Positions 1-7,018 of a DNA stretch of 47,702 bases are shown here, in pieces. This DNA is from Candidatus Sumerlaeota bacterium. GTDB taxonomy: Bacteria > Sumerlaeota > Sumerlaeia > UBA8349. The translations under genes were made by a program, and so were the position numbers. Each line of letters opens with the position of its first letter. Positions within the stretch are counted from its first letter, which is position 1. The notes under the pieces were generated by a model that searched no databases, had not been told where the DNA came from, and saw nothing but the letters and a program-made list of their open reading frames with translations. The DNA is taken from contig JAFGFN010000096.1 in NCBI GenBank assembly GCA_016931035.1, positions 1-47,702 on the forward strand, given 5' to 3'.

Positions 1-2
1 GC

Positions 3-113
3 GGTGACCCCATTTGCTCACGACATTTTTGTCCTTTGTTTTCAATATCGAGACGAAGATCGCGCCTTTCTGTTTTGGACAAGAGTGCTTCGGAGTAATT
101 ATTGGACAGAGCC
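3..113 (+). repeat. terminal inverted repeat, left copy
   Basis: About 111 bases at the left edge reappear in reverse complement at the right edge (47590-47702). By eye the copies differ by three substitutions and a 2-base indel. The copy begins GGTGACCCCATTTG and contains internal TTGTCC/GGACAA inverted pairs, which would suit the end of a mobile element, but no transposase is next to it. The short reading frame through it is not convincing as a gene. The likeliest reading is a multicopy repeat at which an assembly stopped. A true inverted-repeat-bounded unit is the alternative. Confidence 0.85.
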
Positions 114-117
114 TAAT

Positions 118-240
118 TCATTCTTCATCCTTCCTACTTCATCCTTTCCAATTCCTCCTTCATCCTTCCTACTTCGTCCTTTCCAATTCCTCCTTCATCC
201 TTCCTACTTCATCCCTCCTACTTCATCCCTCCTACTTCAT
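118..240. repeat. short tandem repeats of the TTCATCC/TTCCTAC type
   Basis: The stretch is an array of 7-base-like units (TTCATCC, TTCCTAC, CCAATTCC). A ~45-base block is repeated about twice and then a 14-15 base unit (CTTCATCCCTCCTA) three times. The array runs into the stop codon of the M24 peptidase at 237-239, so that gene's last bases are part of the repeat edge. The same family recurs at 3325-3366, 3400-3428 and 43831-43850. Confidence 0.85.
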
Positions 241-1358
241 CCTTCCAGAACGATAGGGTCTTTCGGCGTCTGGGTCAAGATTTCGCATCCGTCGCGCCGC
301 ACAATGACCATGTCTTCGATCCGCACGCCGCCCACGCCGGGAAGATAGATCCCCGGTTCGACGGTCACGATCATTCCGGGTTCGAGAACCTCGCCGCTCT
401 CTTTGGCGAGGCGAGGCGCTTCGTGGATCTCGAGCCCGACGCCGTGGCCCAGGCCGTGGCCGAAGTACTTGCCGTAGCCCTTGCGCTCGACGTACCGCCT
501 CGCGACGGCGTCCACCTGGCGGCCGGTTCGTCCGGCGCGGACCGCGTCGAGCGCGCGCAACTGCGCGTCGTGGACGATGTCGTAGATCTTGCGCATCGTC
601 GCCGACGGTTTGCCCAGGAACGCGACGCGCGTCATGTCCGAGCAATAGCCGTCGAGAACCACTCCCATGTCGATCAGAAGAACCTGTCCGCGCCGAAGCG
701 GGCGGCGCGTCACGTGAGCGTGGGGTTTCGACGCGTTGGACCCTACGGACACGATGCAGCCGAACGACTCGCCCTCGGCGTCCAGGCGGTCGATCCATCC
801 GCGCAGAATTCGCCGCACGTCCCACTCGGTCATCCCGAGTTCGATCTCCGCGACCGTTCGCTTGAACGCTTCGTCGCCCAAGCGCGCCGCGCGCCGAATC
901 AGCGACTGCTCGAACCGGCTCTTGCGCGCGCGAAGATCGAGAATCGGTTTTTCGGACTCGACCCACCAGCCGACACCGGGAAGCGCCTTCTTGAAACGGT
1001 GGAGTTGCGCCACGGGAATCGAGCCCTCGAACCCCACTCGCTTCCATTTCCCGCGTTTGGCCATCGCGCCGAGAGACCGCGGCGCGTCTTGAAACAGACG
1101 CACGCGGGCGGCGGCGGGGTCGATGTCCTTGCGCGCCATCTCGACGTAGCGGAAATCGGCGAGAAACTCGGCCTTTCCATCGCCATGCACAACCAACAGC
1201 CCCTCGGTCGATCGGAAGCCGGTGAGATAGAAGCGATTGACGGGATGGACGACCAGAAGCGCGTCGAGCCCCGCCTTCGCGATTCGGCGCGACAGGCGAC
1301 CGATTCTCTGCGCGGGCTCGAGGTCTGCCCCTTGGGCGACGCGCGATCGGTTTGTCAT
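237..1358 (-). CDS. pepP: Xaa-Pro aminopeptidase, M24B family
   Basis: 373-aa cytosolic metallopeptidase predicted to remove an N-terminal residue preceding proline. The N-terminal creatinase-like domain covers about residues 18-145 and the pita-bread catalytic domain about 150-373. All five dinuclear metal ligands are visible: D230, D241, H305 (in GHGLGHGVG), E334 (VEPGIY) and E348 (RIED). H213/H215 in the KPHAHV stretch fit the active-site histidines. Length matches the short PepP/PepQ-type subgroup. The ATG start at 1358 leaves the usual N-terminus. The gene is divergent from the radical SAM gene at 1823, and its stop lies at the edge of a tandem repeat. The family is certain, but prolidase versus aminopeptidase is not decided, so the symbol is tentative. 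Confidence 0.93.
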   Translation of the reverse strand: MTNRSRVAQGADLEPAQRIGRLSRRIAKAGLDALLVVHPVNRFYLTGFRSTEGLLVVHGDGKAEFLADFRYVEMARKDIDPAAARVRLFQDAPRSLGAMAKRGKWKRVGFEGSIPVAQLHRFKKALPGVGWWVESEKPILDLRARKSRFEQSLIRRAARLGDEAFKRTVAEIELGMTEWDVRRILRGWIDRLDAEGESFGCIVSVGSNASKPHAHVTRRPLRRGQVLLIDMGVVLDGYCSDMTRVAFLGKPSATMRKIYDIVHDAQLRALDAVRAGRTGRQVDAVARRYVERKGYGKYFGHGLGHGVGLEIHEAPRLAKESGEVLEPGMIVTVEPGIYLPGVGGVRIEDMVIVRRDGCEILTQTPKDPIVLEG

Positions 1359-1436
1359 CTCGTACCCCCGGGAACGGGCGTTATGCGTAAAGGTAGACGG
1401 GAGCGTGCTTTTGCGGTTTCACCCATCGCGGCGACG

Positions 1437-1465
1437 ATTATGGCAAATCCGACGGACGTTGTACA
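1437..1465 (-). promoter_or_regulatory. candidate sigma70 promoter for the M24 peptidase
   Basis: Read on the minus strand, TGTACA (1460-1465) and CATAAT (1437-1442) are separated by 17 bases. This gives 4/6 and 5/6 consensus matches and a leader of about 70 bases before the ATG at 1358. Confidence 0.35.
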
Positions 1466-1608
1466 GAGCGCGTCGGACGCCATTGTACGCGCTTCGCGGA
1501 ACCGCGGTCCGCTGTCCCCTTTTCGGGCGACCGTCGAAACGGCTTCGCGCCTTTGCCGATGGGCCAAGGGGCGAGCCCGCTGGAAACCTCTTCCGACCCT
1601 CTTGCCGC

Positions 1609-1638
1609 TTGACCATTCGAAAGACGCTGTCCTATAAT
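1609..1638 (+). promoter_or_regulatory. sigma70-type promoter for the radical SAM/DUF362 genes
   Basis: TTGACC at 1609-1614 and a perfect TATAAT at 1633-1638 are spaced by 18 bases, oriented toward the radical SAM gene at 1823. The implied leader of about 180 bases contains GGACC-rich inverted repeats around 1665-1725. The rest of the 1359-1822 gap shows no gene. Confidence 0.6.
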
Positions 1639-1822
1639 CATTGGACTCAGTGAACGGGGAGCGACCGGGGGATGTCCTCTGGACCCCGAGAATGGGTTTG
1701 GACCCTCGAACCGGTCCTCTCGCCCGTTTAGAATGTTGAAAAAACCGGCCTTGCGCCCGAAGAGAGCGTCGCCCGTTTCTCTCTCGCCCCGGATCGCCGG
1801 AGAATGGTGTGTTGGCCAGACT

Positions 1823-3322
1823 ATGAAAGTCGCACTTGTCTTCAACTCGTTTTCCTACAAGCTCCACGAGGAGAACCTCCGGATCGTTCAGCGGTATTTC
1901 GGCCTCTTTCCGCCCCTCTCGCTCGCCTGGGTCGCGGGCATCGCCGAGAAGGCGGGGCACGAGGTCGATCTGATCGACGCGCGAACCCTGCGCCTGAGTC
2001 CCGACGACGTTCTCAAACGGCTTCGAAAGACGAAGCCCGACGTTCTGGGCTTCATGATGACCACCTACATGTTCCGCGAGACCCTGGACTGGATCCGCTA
2101 CCTCAGGGACGGCCTGCCGGGCGTCAAGGTCATGGTCGGCGGCTACAATCTGCGCGTCTACCCCAAGGAGTCCGTCACGCCGCCCGAGATCGACTTCGGG
2201 TGTTTCAATTCCGCCTATCACACGGTGCCTCGCCTTCTCGAAGAGCTCGAGGGCGGACGGAATTTCGACGACGTTCCGGGACTGATCTACAGAAAGAACG
2301 GCAGCCTCGTTCAGACCGACTACGGCGAAGATCCGGACTTCGAGAACTACCCCTTCCCCGCGCGCCATTTGCTCCCCAACGAGCTGTACGCCGAATTCCC
2401 CACCGAGCGAAAGAACTTTTCCGTCATCGTGACGAGCAAGGGCTGTCCGATGAAGTGTATCTTTTGCGAGGCGGGCCAGACGCGTTACAACCCGCGCAGC
2501 GTGAAGACCGTGGTGGACGAGGTCGAGGAGTGCTACAACAAGCACGGTATTCGCGAGCTCGATTTCTTCGACTACGAGTTCGCCATCCTGCGCAAGCGAA
2601 CCCTCGAGATCTGCAAGGAAATACAGCGGCGTAAGATCGACATCCTCTGGGCCTGCCGCGCCCGAATCGACTCGGTCGACGACGAACTCCTGCGCGAGAT
2701 GAAAGCCGCCGGATGCGGACGCATCTATTTCGGCATCGAGTCGGGTTCGCAAGAGGACCTCGACAAGATGAAGAAGGGCATCACCCTCGAGCAAATTCGC
2801 GAGACGATCCGCCTGACCAAGAAACACGGGATTCGCGCGCTCGGGTTCTTCCTGATCGGCGGACCGGGCGACACGCGCGCGTCGATCGAACGGACAATCA
2901 AGTTCGCGAAGTCGCTCAATCTCGACTACGTCCAGTTCTCGAAAGTGACGGCCAAGCCGTTGACCACGCTGTGGCGCGACTTGGTCGCCGAGTCGGGATA
3001 CGACTATTGGCGCGAATACATCCTGGGCAACGCCGAGGAAGCCGCGCTCCCTCGCCCCTGGACCGAGCTGACAAACGACGAGATCGACGAGATCGCCAAG
3101 AAAGCCTACATCGACTACCACTCGCGTCCGTTCTTCCTGCTCAAACACACGCTGCAAGTCCGTTCGTTCGACGAGTTCAAGCGCAAGTTCTTCGCTTTCC
3201 TCGAAATGTGTTTCCGTCAGGAGAGGATTTCGACGGCGGACCCGAAGTTCCAGGCCTACGGCGAGAACAAAGGCAAACTCGACTGGTACAAGAAGATCTC
3301 GAAATGGAGTCAGCCGTTCTGA
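1823..3322 (+). CDS. B12-binding-domain radical SAM protein
   Basis: 499-aa protein of the class that joins an N-terminal Rossmann-like B12-binding domain (about 1-175) to a radical SAM barrel (about 198-420). The [4Fe-4S] motif is C208-x3-C212-x2-C215 (SKGCPMKCIFC). Later barrel motifs include YFGIESG and GFFLIGGPGD. The usual cobalamin DxHxxG signature is not evident and the GGPH position reads GGYN, so B12 binding is uncertain. An in-frame extension to 1733 exists, but the ATG at 1823 gives the canonical MKVALVF start. The gene leads a plus-strand set with a DUF362 protein and a second radical SAM protein. The substrate is unknown; modification of a lipid, cofactor or glycan is possible. 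Confidence 0.85.
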   Translation: MKVALVFNSFSYKLHEENLRIVQRYFGLFPPLSLAWVAGIAEKAGHEVDLIDARTLRLSPDDVLKRLRKTKPDVLGFMMTTYMFRETLDWIRYLRDGLPGVKVMVGGYNLRVYPKESVTPPEIDFGCFNSAYHTVPRLLEELEGGRNFDDVPGLIYRKNGSLVQTDYGEDPDFENYPFPARHLLPNELYAEFPTERKNFSVIVTSKGCPMKCIFCEAGQTRYNPRSVKTVVDEVEECYNKHGIRELDFFDYEFAILRKRTLEICKEIQRRKIDILWACRARIDSVDDELLREMKAAGCGRIYFGIESGSQEDLDKMKKGITLEQIRETIRLTKKHGIRALGFFLIGGPGDTRASIERTIKFAKSLNLDYVQFSKVTAKPLTTLWRDLVAESGYDYWREYILGNAEEAALPRPWTELTNDEIDEIAKKAYIDYHSRPFFLLKHTLQVRSFDEFKRKFFAFLEMCFRQERISTADPKFQAYGENKGKLDWYKKISKWSQPF

Positions 3323-3324
3323 GA

Positions 3325-3428
3325 AGGATGAAGGAGGAAGGATGAAGTAGGAAGGAGGAAGGATGAAACACGGAGAATGAACCGCCGTCGCTTCGGATTT
3401 CATCCTTCATCCTTCCTACTTCCTCCTT
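3325..3428. repeat. inverted pair of GGATGAAG tandem repeats between two genes
   Basis: Just after the first radical SAM stop, 3325-3366 is built from GGATGAA/GTAGGAA/GGAGGAA units. At 3400-3428 the same units appear in the opposite orientation (TTCATCC/TTCCTAC), so the two arms could fold into a long imperfect hairpin. The right arm ends just before the start region of the DUF362 gene. Confidence 0.75.
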
Positions 3429-3441
3429 GGAAAGGAACTCC

Positions 3442-4590
3442 GTGCCGTCCACCAACGAGACCGCCATCGTCTCCCTTCTGCGGACCGCGCGATACGAGAA
3501 TCTCGAGCCGGTCGTCCGGCGCCTCCTCGAACTGATCGATCTCCCCGCCGATTTCTTTGAAGGGAAAACGACCCTTCTCAAAGTCAACCTGATGAAAGGC
3601 GTCGAACCCGAGAAAGCGCTCAACACCCATCCGGAGTTCGTTCGCGCCGTCGTCCGGGTCGTCAGAGAAATGGGCGGCGAGCCCGCCGTCGGCGATTCCT
3701 CGGGGGTGCTGGGGTTGACCGCCACCTCGTTCGAGCGATCGGGCATCGCCCGGGTGTGCCGCGAGGAGAAAGTGCGGCTTCTCAATTTCGACGCGTGCGA
3801 ACCGGTCGAAGTCCCGATGCCGGGACTTCACAAAGGCCGCATGTTCGTTCCGCGCGAAGCGCTCGACGCCGACCTTTTCGTCACGCTTCCCAAGCTCAAG
3901 ACGCACCAGCTCAACCTCATCACCGGCGCCGTGAAGAACCAAGTCGGAGTGCAGCCCGGCGGGTGCAAATGCACCATCCACATCGGCGCGCCCCAAGCGC
4001 CCGCCCTCGCGCGCCGCGTCGTCGAGATCGACAAGAAACTTCGCGTCGCCCTGGCGATTCTCGACGCCGTCTGGGGCATCGACTCCGGCGCCAGCCAAGG
4101 CGGACGACTCCGCGAATACGGCTTCGTCGCCGCCTCGCGCGACCTCGTCGCGATCGATTCCGTCGCCGCCCAGGCGCTCGGCTTCGACCCGGCCCGGGTC
4201 GCGACCAGCCGTGTCGGCCAGGAAATGGGACTCGGCGCGATGGACCCCGAACGAATCGAGGTGCGCGGCGATCCGATCGAGTCGTGTCTGACGACCGCCA
4301 TTCCCGCCCCGCCCGACAAAAAGCGTTATCCCGTCCTCGGCTCGTTGGTCTATTCGGTGCGCCGCTCCGTCGTCAAACCCCACGTCCGACCCGGCGACTG
4401 TCGACAATGCGGAGAATGCGTCCGCGTCTGTCCGACCGACGCCATCGACATGAGGCCGTATCCGGTCCTCAATCGCCGATGCGTGTACTGCCTCGTCTGC
4501 TACGAGCGATGCCCCGAACGCGCATACGACTTGAAACCGAGACGGCTTCTTAGGAAGATGTACGAGAAACGCGCTCGAGGAGTGCTCTGA
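3442..4590 (+). CDS. DUF362 domain protein with two 4Fe-4S clusters
   Basis: 382 aa. A DUF362 domain occupies about residues 1-285 (the VTLPKLKTH and GAVKNQVG stretches are typical). It is followed by a dicluster ferredoxin domain with cysteines 320, 323, 326, 330 and 347, 350, 353, 357. A likely role is electron transfer or redox chemistry at a polyaromatic or lipid substrate, possibly handing electrons to the neighbouring radical SAM enzymes (inference from context). The GTG at 3442 is preferred because AAAGGAA lies 4-5 bases upstream; a TTG at 3427 would add five residues but sits within the repeat. There is no signal peptide, so the protein is probably cytoplasmic. Confidence 0.87.
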   Translation: MPSTNETAIVSLLRTARYENLEPVVRRLLELIDLPADFFEGKTTLLKVNLMKGVEPEKALNTHPEFVRAVVRVVREMGGEPAVGDSSGVLGLTATSFERSGIARVCREEKVRLLNFDACEPVEVPMPGLHKGRMFVPREALDADLFVTLPKLKTHQLNLITGAVKNQVGVQPGGCKCTIHIGAPQAPALARRVVEIDKKLRVALAILDAVWGIDSGASQGGRLREYGFVAASRDLVAIDSVAAQALGFDPARVATSRVGQEMGLGAMDPERIEVRGDPIESCLTTAIPAPPDKKRYPVLGSLVYSVRRSVVKPHVRPGDCRQCGECVRVCPTDAIDMRPYPVLNRRCVYCLVCYERCPERAYDLKPRRLLRKMYEKRARGVL

Positions 4591-4621
4591 GAGGAGAGGA
4601 AAAGAAAGAAGAGGAGATTGT

Positions 4622-4640
4622 GGGGGGCTCCTCGCCCCCC
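4622..4640. terminator. G6C/GC6 hairpin after the DUF362 gene
   Basis: GGGGGGC, loop TCCTC, GCCCCCC forms a 7-bp all-GC stem about 30 bases past the DUF362 stop. There is no T tract on the plus strand, so termination is only possible. A sister hairpin with the same G-run/C-run arms lies at 39124-39150. Confidence 0.4.
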
Positions 4641-4680
4641 CACTCCCCCTCGGCCGGCAATGGCCGGCAGCATAGTCGCC

Positions 4681-4717
4681 TTCTCGGGTCATCGCGCCAT
4701 GCGCGATGACCCGAGAA
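4681..4717. repeat. 16-bp perfect inverted repeat with 5-base loop
   Basis: A 16-base arm at 4681-4696 pairs perfectly with 4702-4717 around the loop CCATG. It lies in the 220-base spacer before the second radical SAM gene. That spacer also holds a GCCGGC-AATG-GCCGGC hairpin and a CAGGGGA/TCCCCTG pair. It may be an RNA structure in the leader, an operator, or a remnant of a small palindromic element. Confidence 0.8.
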
Positions 4718-4810
4718 ATGTCCAGGGTCCAGAGTGTTCCTCCCTGGCAGGGGATGCGGGGGACAGAGTCCCCTGCTCTTGGCCTTATCTCTGAAGGGGG
4801 AAAACGCCCG

Positions 4811-6319
4811 ATGCGGGTGACGTTGGTCTATCTCGGTCGATATCACGTGCGCGAGGCGCTCGATCTCGAGACGCTCGCCTCCGTGCTGCGCGCGGCGGGT
4901 CACGAAGCGCGACTCGTCAACGACCCGGGGACCTTCGGCGTCACCGACAACGTCCTTCAGATCCCCCGGCTCGCGCGCATGTTATCGTCGCCCGAGAAGG
5001 TCGCGCGGCGCATTGTCGATTCCCGACCCGAAACCGTCCTGTTCAGCGTTCTCCCCAACACCTACGTCTGGTCGCGCGACATGGCGCACCGAGTCAGGGC
5101 GGCCTTGCCCGATGCGCCGATTGTCTTCATGGGACTACATCCCTCGCTCGTCCCCGAGCGCGCAATGGCCGATCCCGAGGTGGACTACGTCATCCAAGGA
5201 GAAACGGAAAACGTCGTCAACCCGTTGCTTGACGCGATCCGTGACGCCGCCGACCCGGCGACGGTCGGCAATCTCTGGCATCGCGACGACAATGGCGAGG
5301 CGAAGTTCACGTTCCGCGCGCCGCTGGTCGATCTCGACGCCTTGCCGCTCCCGGACAAGGATCTGTTCGGCCCGCACGTGGCCGACTCGTACAGCTACAC
5401 GGCGATGGTGAGTCGCGGTTGTCCGTTCGTCTGTTCGTTTTGCGAGGAAACCTGCTCGAAGAACCTCTACGGTTCGGCCTACTTCCGACGCAAGAGCGTC
5501 GAGACGGTGATGCGCGAACTCGTCGAGGCCAAGAAGCGGTACAAGTTCCGCGAAGTCATCTTCAAAGACTCCTACCTCTCGGGCAACAAGACCTGGCTGC
5601 GCGAACTCATGGCCCGCTACCGCGCCGAGATCGGCGTGCCGTTCAAATGCTTCTGCACCATCGTCGGTTTCGACGACGAGACGGCCGCGCTGCTCAAGGA
5701 GTCGGGCTGCTACAACATCGAGTTCGGTCTTCAGACGTGGAACGAGCGAATCCGCAACGAAATCCTCAAACGCCGCGAGACGAACGACGAGGCGTTCGAG
5801 ACCTTCGATGCCTGCGCGCGCCACAAGCTGCGGTACGACGTGGACCACATGTTCAATCTCCCGACCGAGACCGAGGACGATCACCGCGACGCGGCCCTCG
5901 CGTATCGCAAGCTTCGCTACATGAACCGGATCAAGGTCCACTATCTTCTGTATCTTCCGACCGCGCCGATTCTCGAAGACGCCATCTCGGCCGGCGACCT
6001 GTCGACCGACATCCATAAGCGCCTGGCCGAAGGTTGGGGGAGCGACTTCTACCACCAGGACACCGGCGGCATCGAGCACCAAAAGAGCGTCGCGGGTTAC
6101 TCGACGCTCTACAAGACGATGCCGATCCTGCCGGGTTTCGTTTTCAATTGGTTCGTGCGAAGATCGTCGCGCGTGCGACTTCTCCGGTTCCAACCTTCGC
6201 TCGTCACCGCGTTCTGGCAGCTGATCGTCGCGATCAAGGGACGCGACCTGCGCTTCTGGGCCTACATTCGCAGCTACCCGCGCAAGGCCTGGCAATCCCT
6301 TCTCGGCCCGACCAAGTAG
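4811..6319 (+). CDS. B12-binding-domain radical SAM protein
   Basis: 502 aa with a B12-binding-like domain at about 1-185 (GLHPSLVPE, DYVIQGETE) and a radical SAM barrel at about 195-410 with C204-x3-C208-x2-C211 (SRGCPFVCSFC). The C-terminal ~90 residues are hydrophobic and basic, suggesting membrane association. The ATG at 4811 is chosen because MRVTLVYLGRY is the typical family start; an upstream open stretch to 4706 overlaps the 16-bp hairpin. It belongs to the same broad family as the gene at 1823 but is clearly diverged from it. It ends 12 bases before the convergent nucleotidyltransferase. The substrate is unknown. Confidence 0.84.
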   Translation: MRVTLVYLGRYHVREALDLETLASVLRAAGHEARLVNDPGTFGVTDNVLQIPRLARMLSSPEKVARRIVDSRPETVLFSVLPNTYVWSRDMAHRVRAALPDAPIVFMGLHPSLVPERAMADPEVDYVIQGETENVVNPLLDAIRDAADPATVGNLWHRDDNGEAKFTFRAPLVDLDALPLPDKDLFGPHVADSYSYTAMVSRGCPFVCSFCEETCSKNLYGSAYFRRKSVETVMRELVEAKKRYKFREVIFKDSYLSGNKTWLRELMARYRAEIGVPFKCFCTIVGFDDETAALLKESGCYNIEFGLQTWNERIRNEILKRRETNDEAFETFDACARHKLRYDVDHMFNLPTETEDDHRDAALAYRKLRYMNRIKVHYLLYLPTAPILEDAISAGDLSTDIHKRLAEGWGSDFYHQDTGGIEHQKSVAGYSTLYKTMPILPGFVFNWFVRRSSRVRLLRFQPSLVTAFWQLIVAIKGRDLRFWAYIRSYPRKAWQSLLGPTK

Positions 6320-6331
6320 CGGAGAACGCAC

Positions 6332-6808
6332 TCACCTATCGGTCTTGCTTGTCTTGCGCTTGGGGAGATGGTCGAGGTCGTCGAGATCCTTGTGTCGCCC
6401 CGACGCGCGCTTGTTCGCGCGAAGATACCGCAAGGAAATCACGCTCACGGGTAGACCGTCGATCTCGGCAATCTCACGCTCCTTGTAACACTTGCCGAAG
6501 CCGACCCCGTCGATGTCGTTGAGGATTTCGATTCGCATGGGCGGCACACCCATACGAACGATGTTGCCCCTTTTCAGGAAGAGATCGGGGGTCAGATCGT
6601 CTTGTCGCATGCCAAAGCGATGAAACACGCCGACAATCCTCGAGGCGTTCTCCCGAGAAGCCGCCACCCAGATGTCCATGTCGGCAGTGGTCCGAACATA
6701 GCCGTGATACACAACCGCGTACCCGCCGATGAGGAGGTACTCAACCCCGGCTTCGTTCAGAAACTTCAAGAACTCTCTGAAGTCTTTCGGAAGAACGCTT
6801 TCGGCCAT
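6332..6808 (-). CDS. small nucleotidyltransferase (DUF6036-like)
   Basis: 158 aa. The Pol-beta-type nucleotidyltransferase core is visible as GGYAVVYHG (28-36) and the metal-binding pair D43/D45 in ADMDIWV. Proteins of this kind often act as stand-alone nucleotidyltransferases or as the partner of a HEPN or toxin protein. Here no partner gene is adjacent, with a radical SAM gene on one side and GH31 on the other. The ATG at 6808 gives the usual N-terminus; an extension to 6904 adds low-complexity basic sequence and is rejected. The C-terminus is rich in Lys, Arg and Asp. The acceptor substrate is unknown. Confidence 0.82.
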   Translation of the reverse strand: MAESVLPKDFREFLKFLNEAGVEYLLIGGYAVVYHGYVRTTADMDIWVAASRENASRIVGVFHRFGMRQDDLTPDLFLKRGNIVRMGVPPMRIEILNDIDGVGFGKCYKEREIAEIDGLPVSVISLRYLRANKRASGRHKDLDDLDHLPKRKTSKTDR

Positions 6809-7018
6809 AGGCTGCCTGCCTGTTGACTTGCGCGGCGCGCAGGCGGGCGATCGGCGTCTGGGAGTGCCAGTATCGGTCGTCCGATCCGTCGCGCAAACCA
6901 ACAACCGAGAGAATTGAGCGATCGACCTTCATACGCTTGAAAGATACCACACCCGCCTCATCGACACAAGGACCGCGAAGATTCGCGCACGCCTTTCCCA
7001 GTGTCGTTCCGAGCGAAA

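Noticed and set aside
1..348. Short open frames in the terminal repeat as a gene
   Set aside because: They run from the inverted repeat into tandem repeats and show no domain or ribosome binding site.
1355..3403. 682-aa open frame on the minus strand across the first radical SAM gene
   Set aside because: It is a GC-driven antisense frame; the plus strand carries a complete radical SAM protein with motif cysteines.
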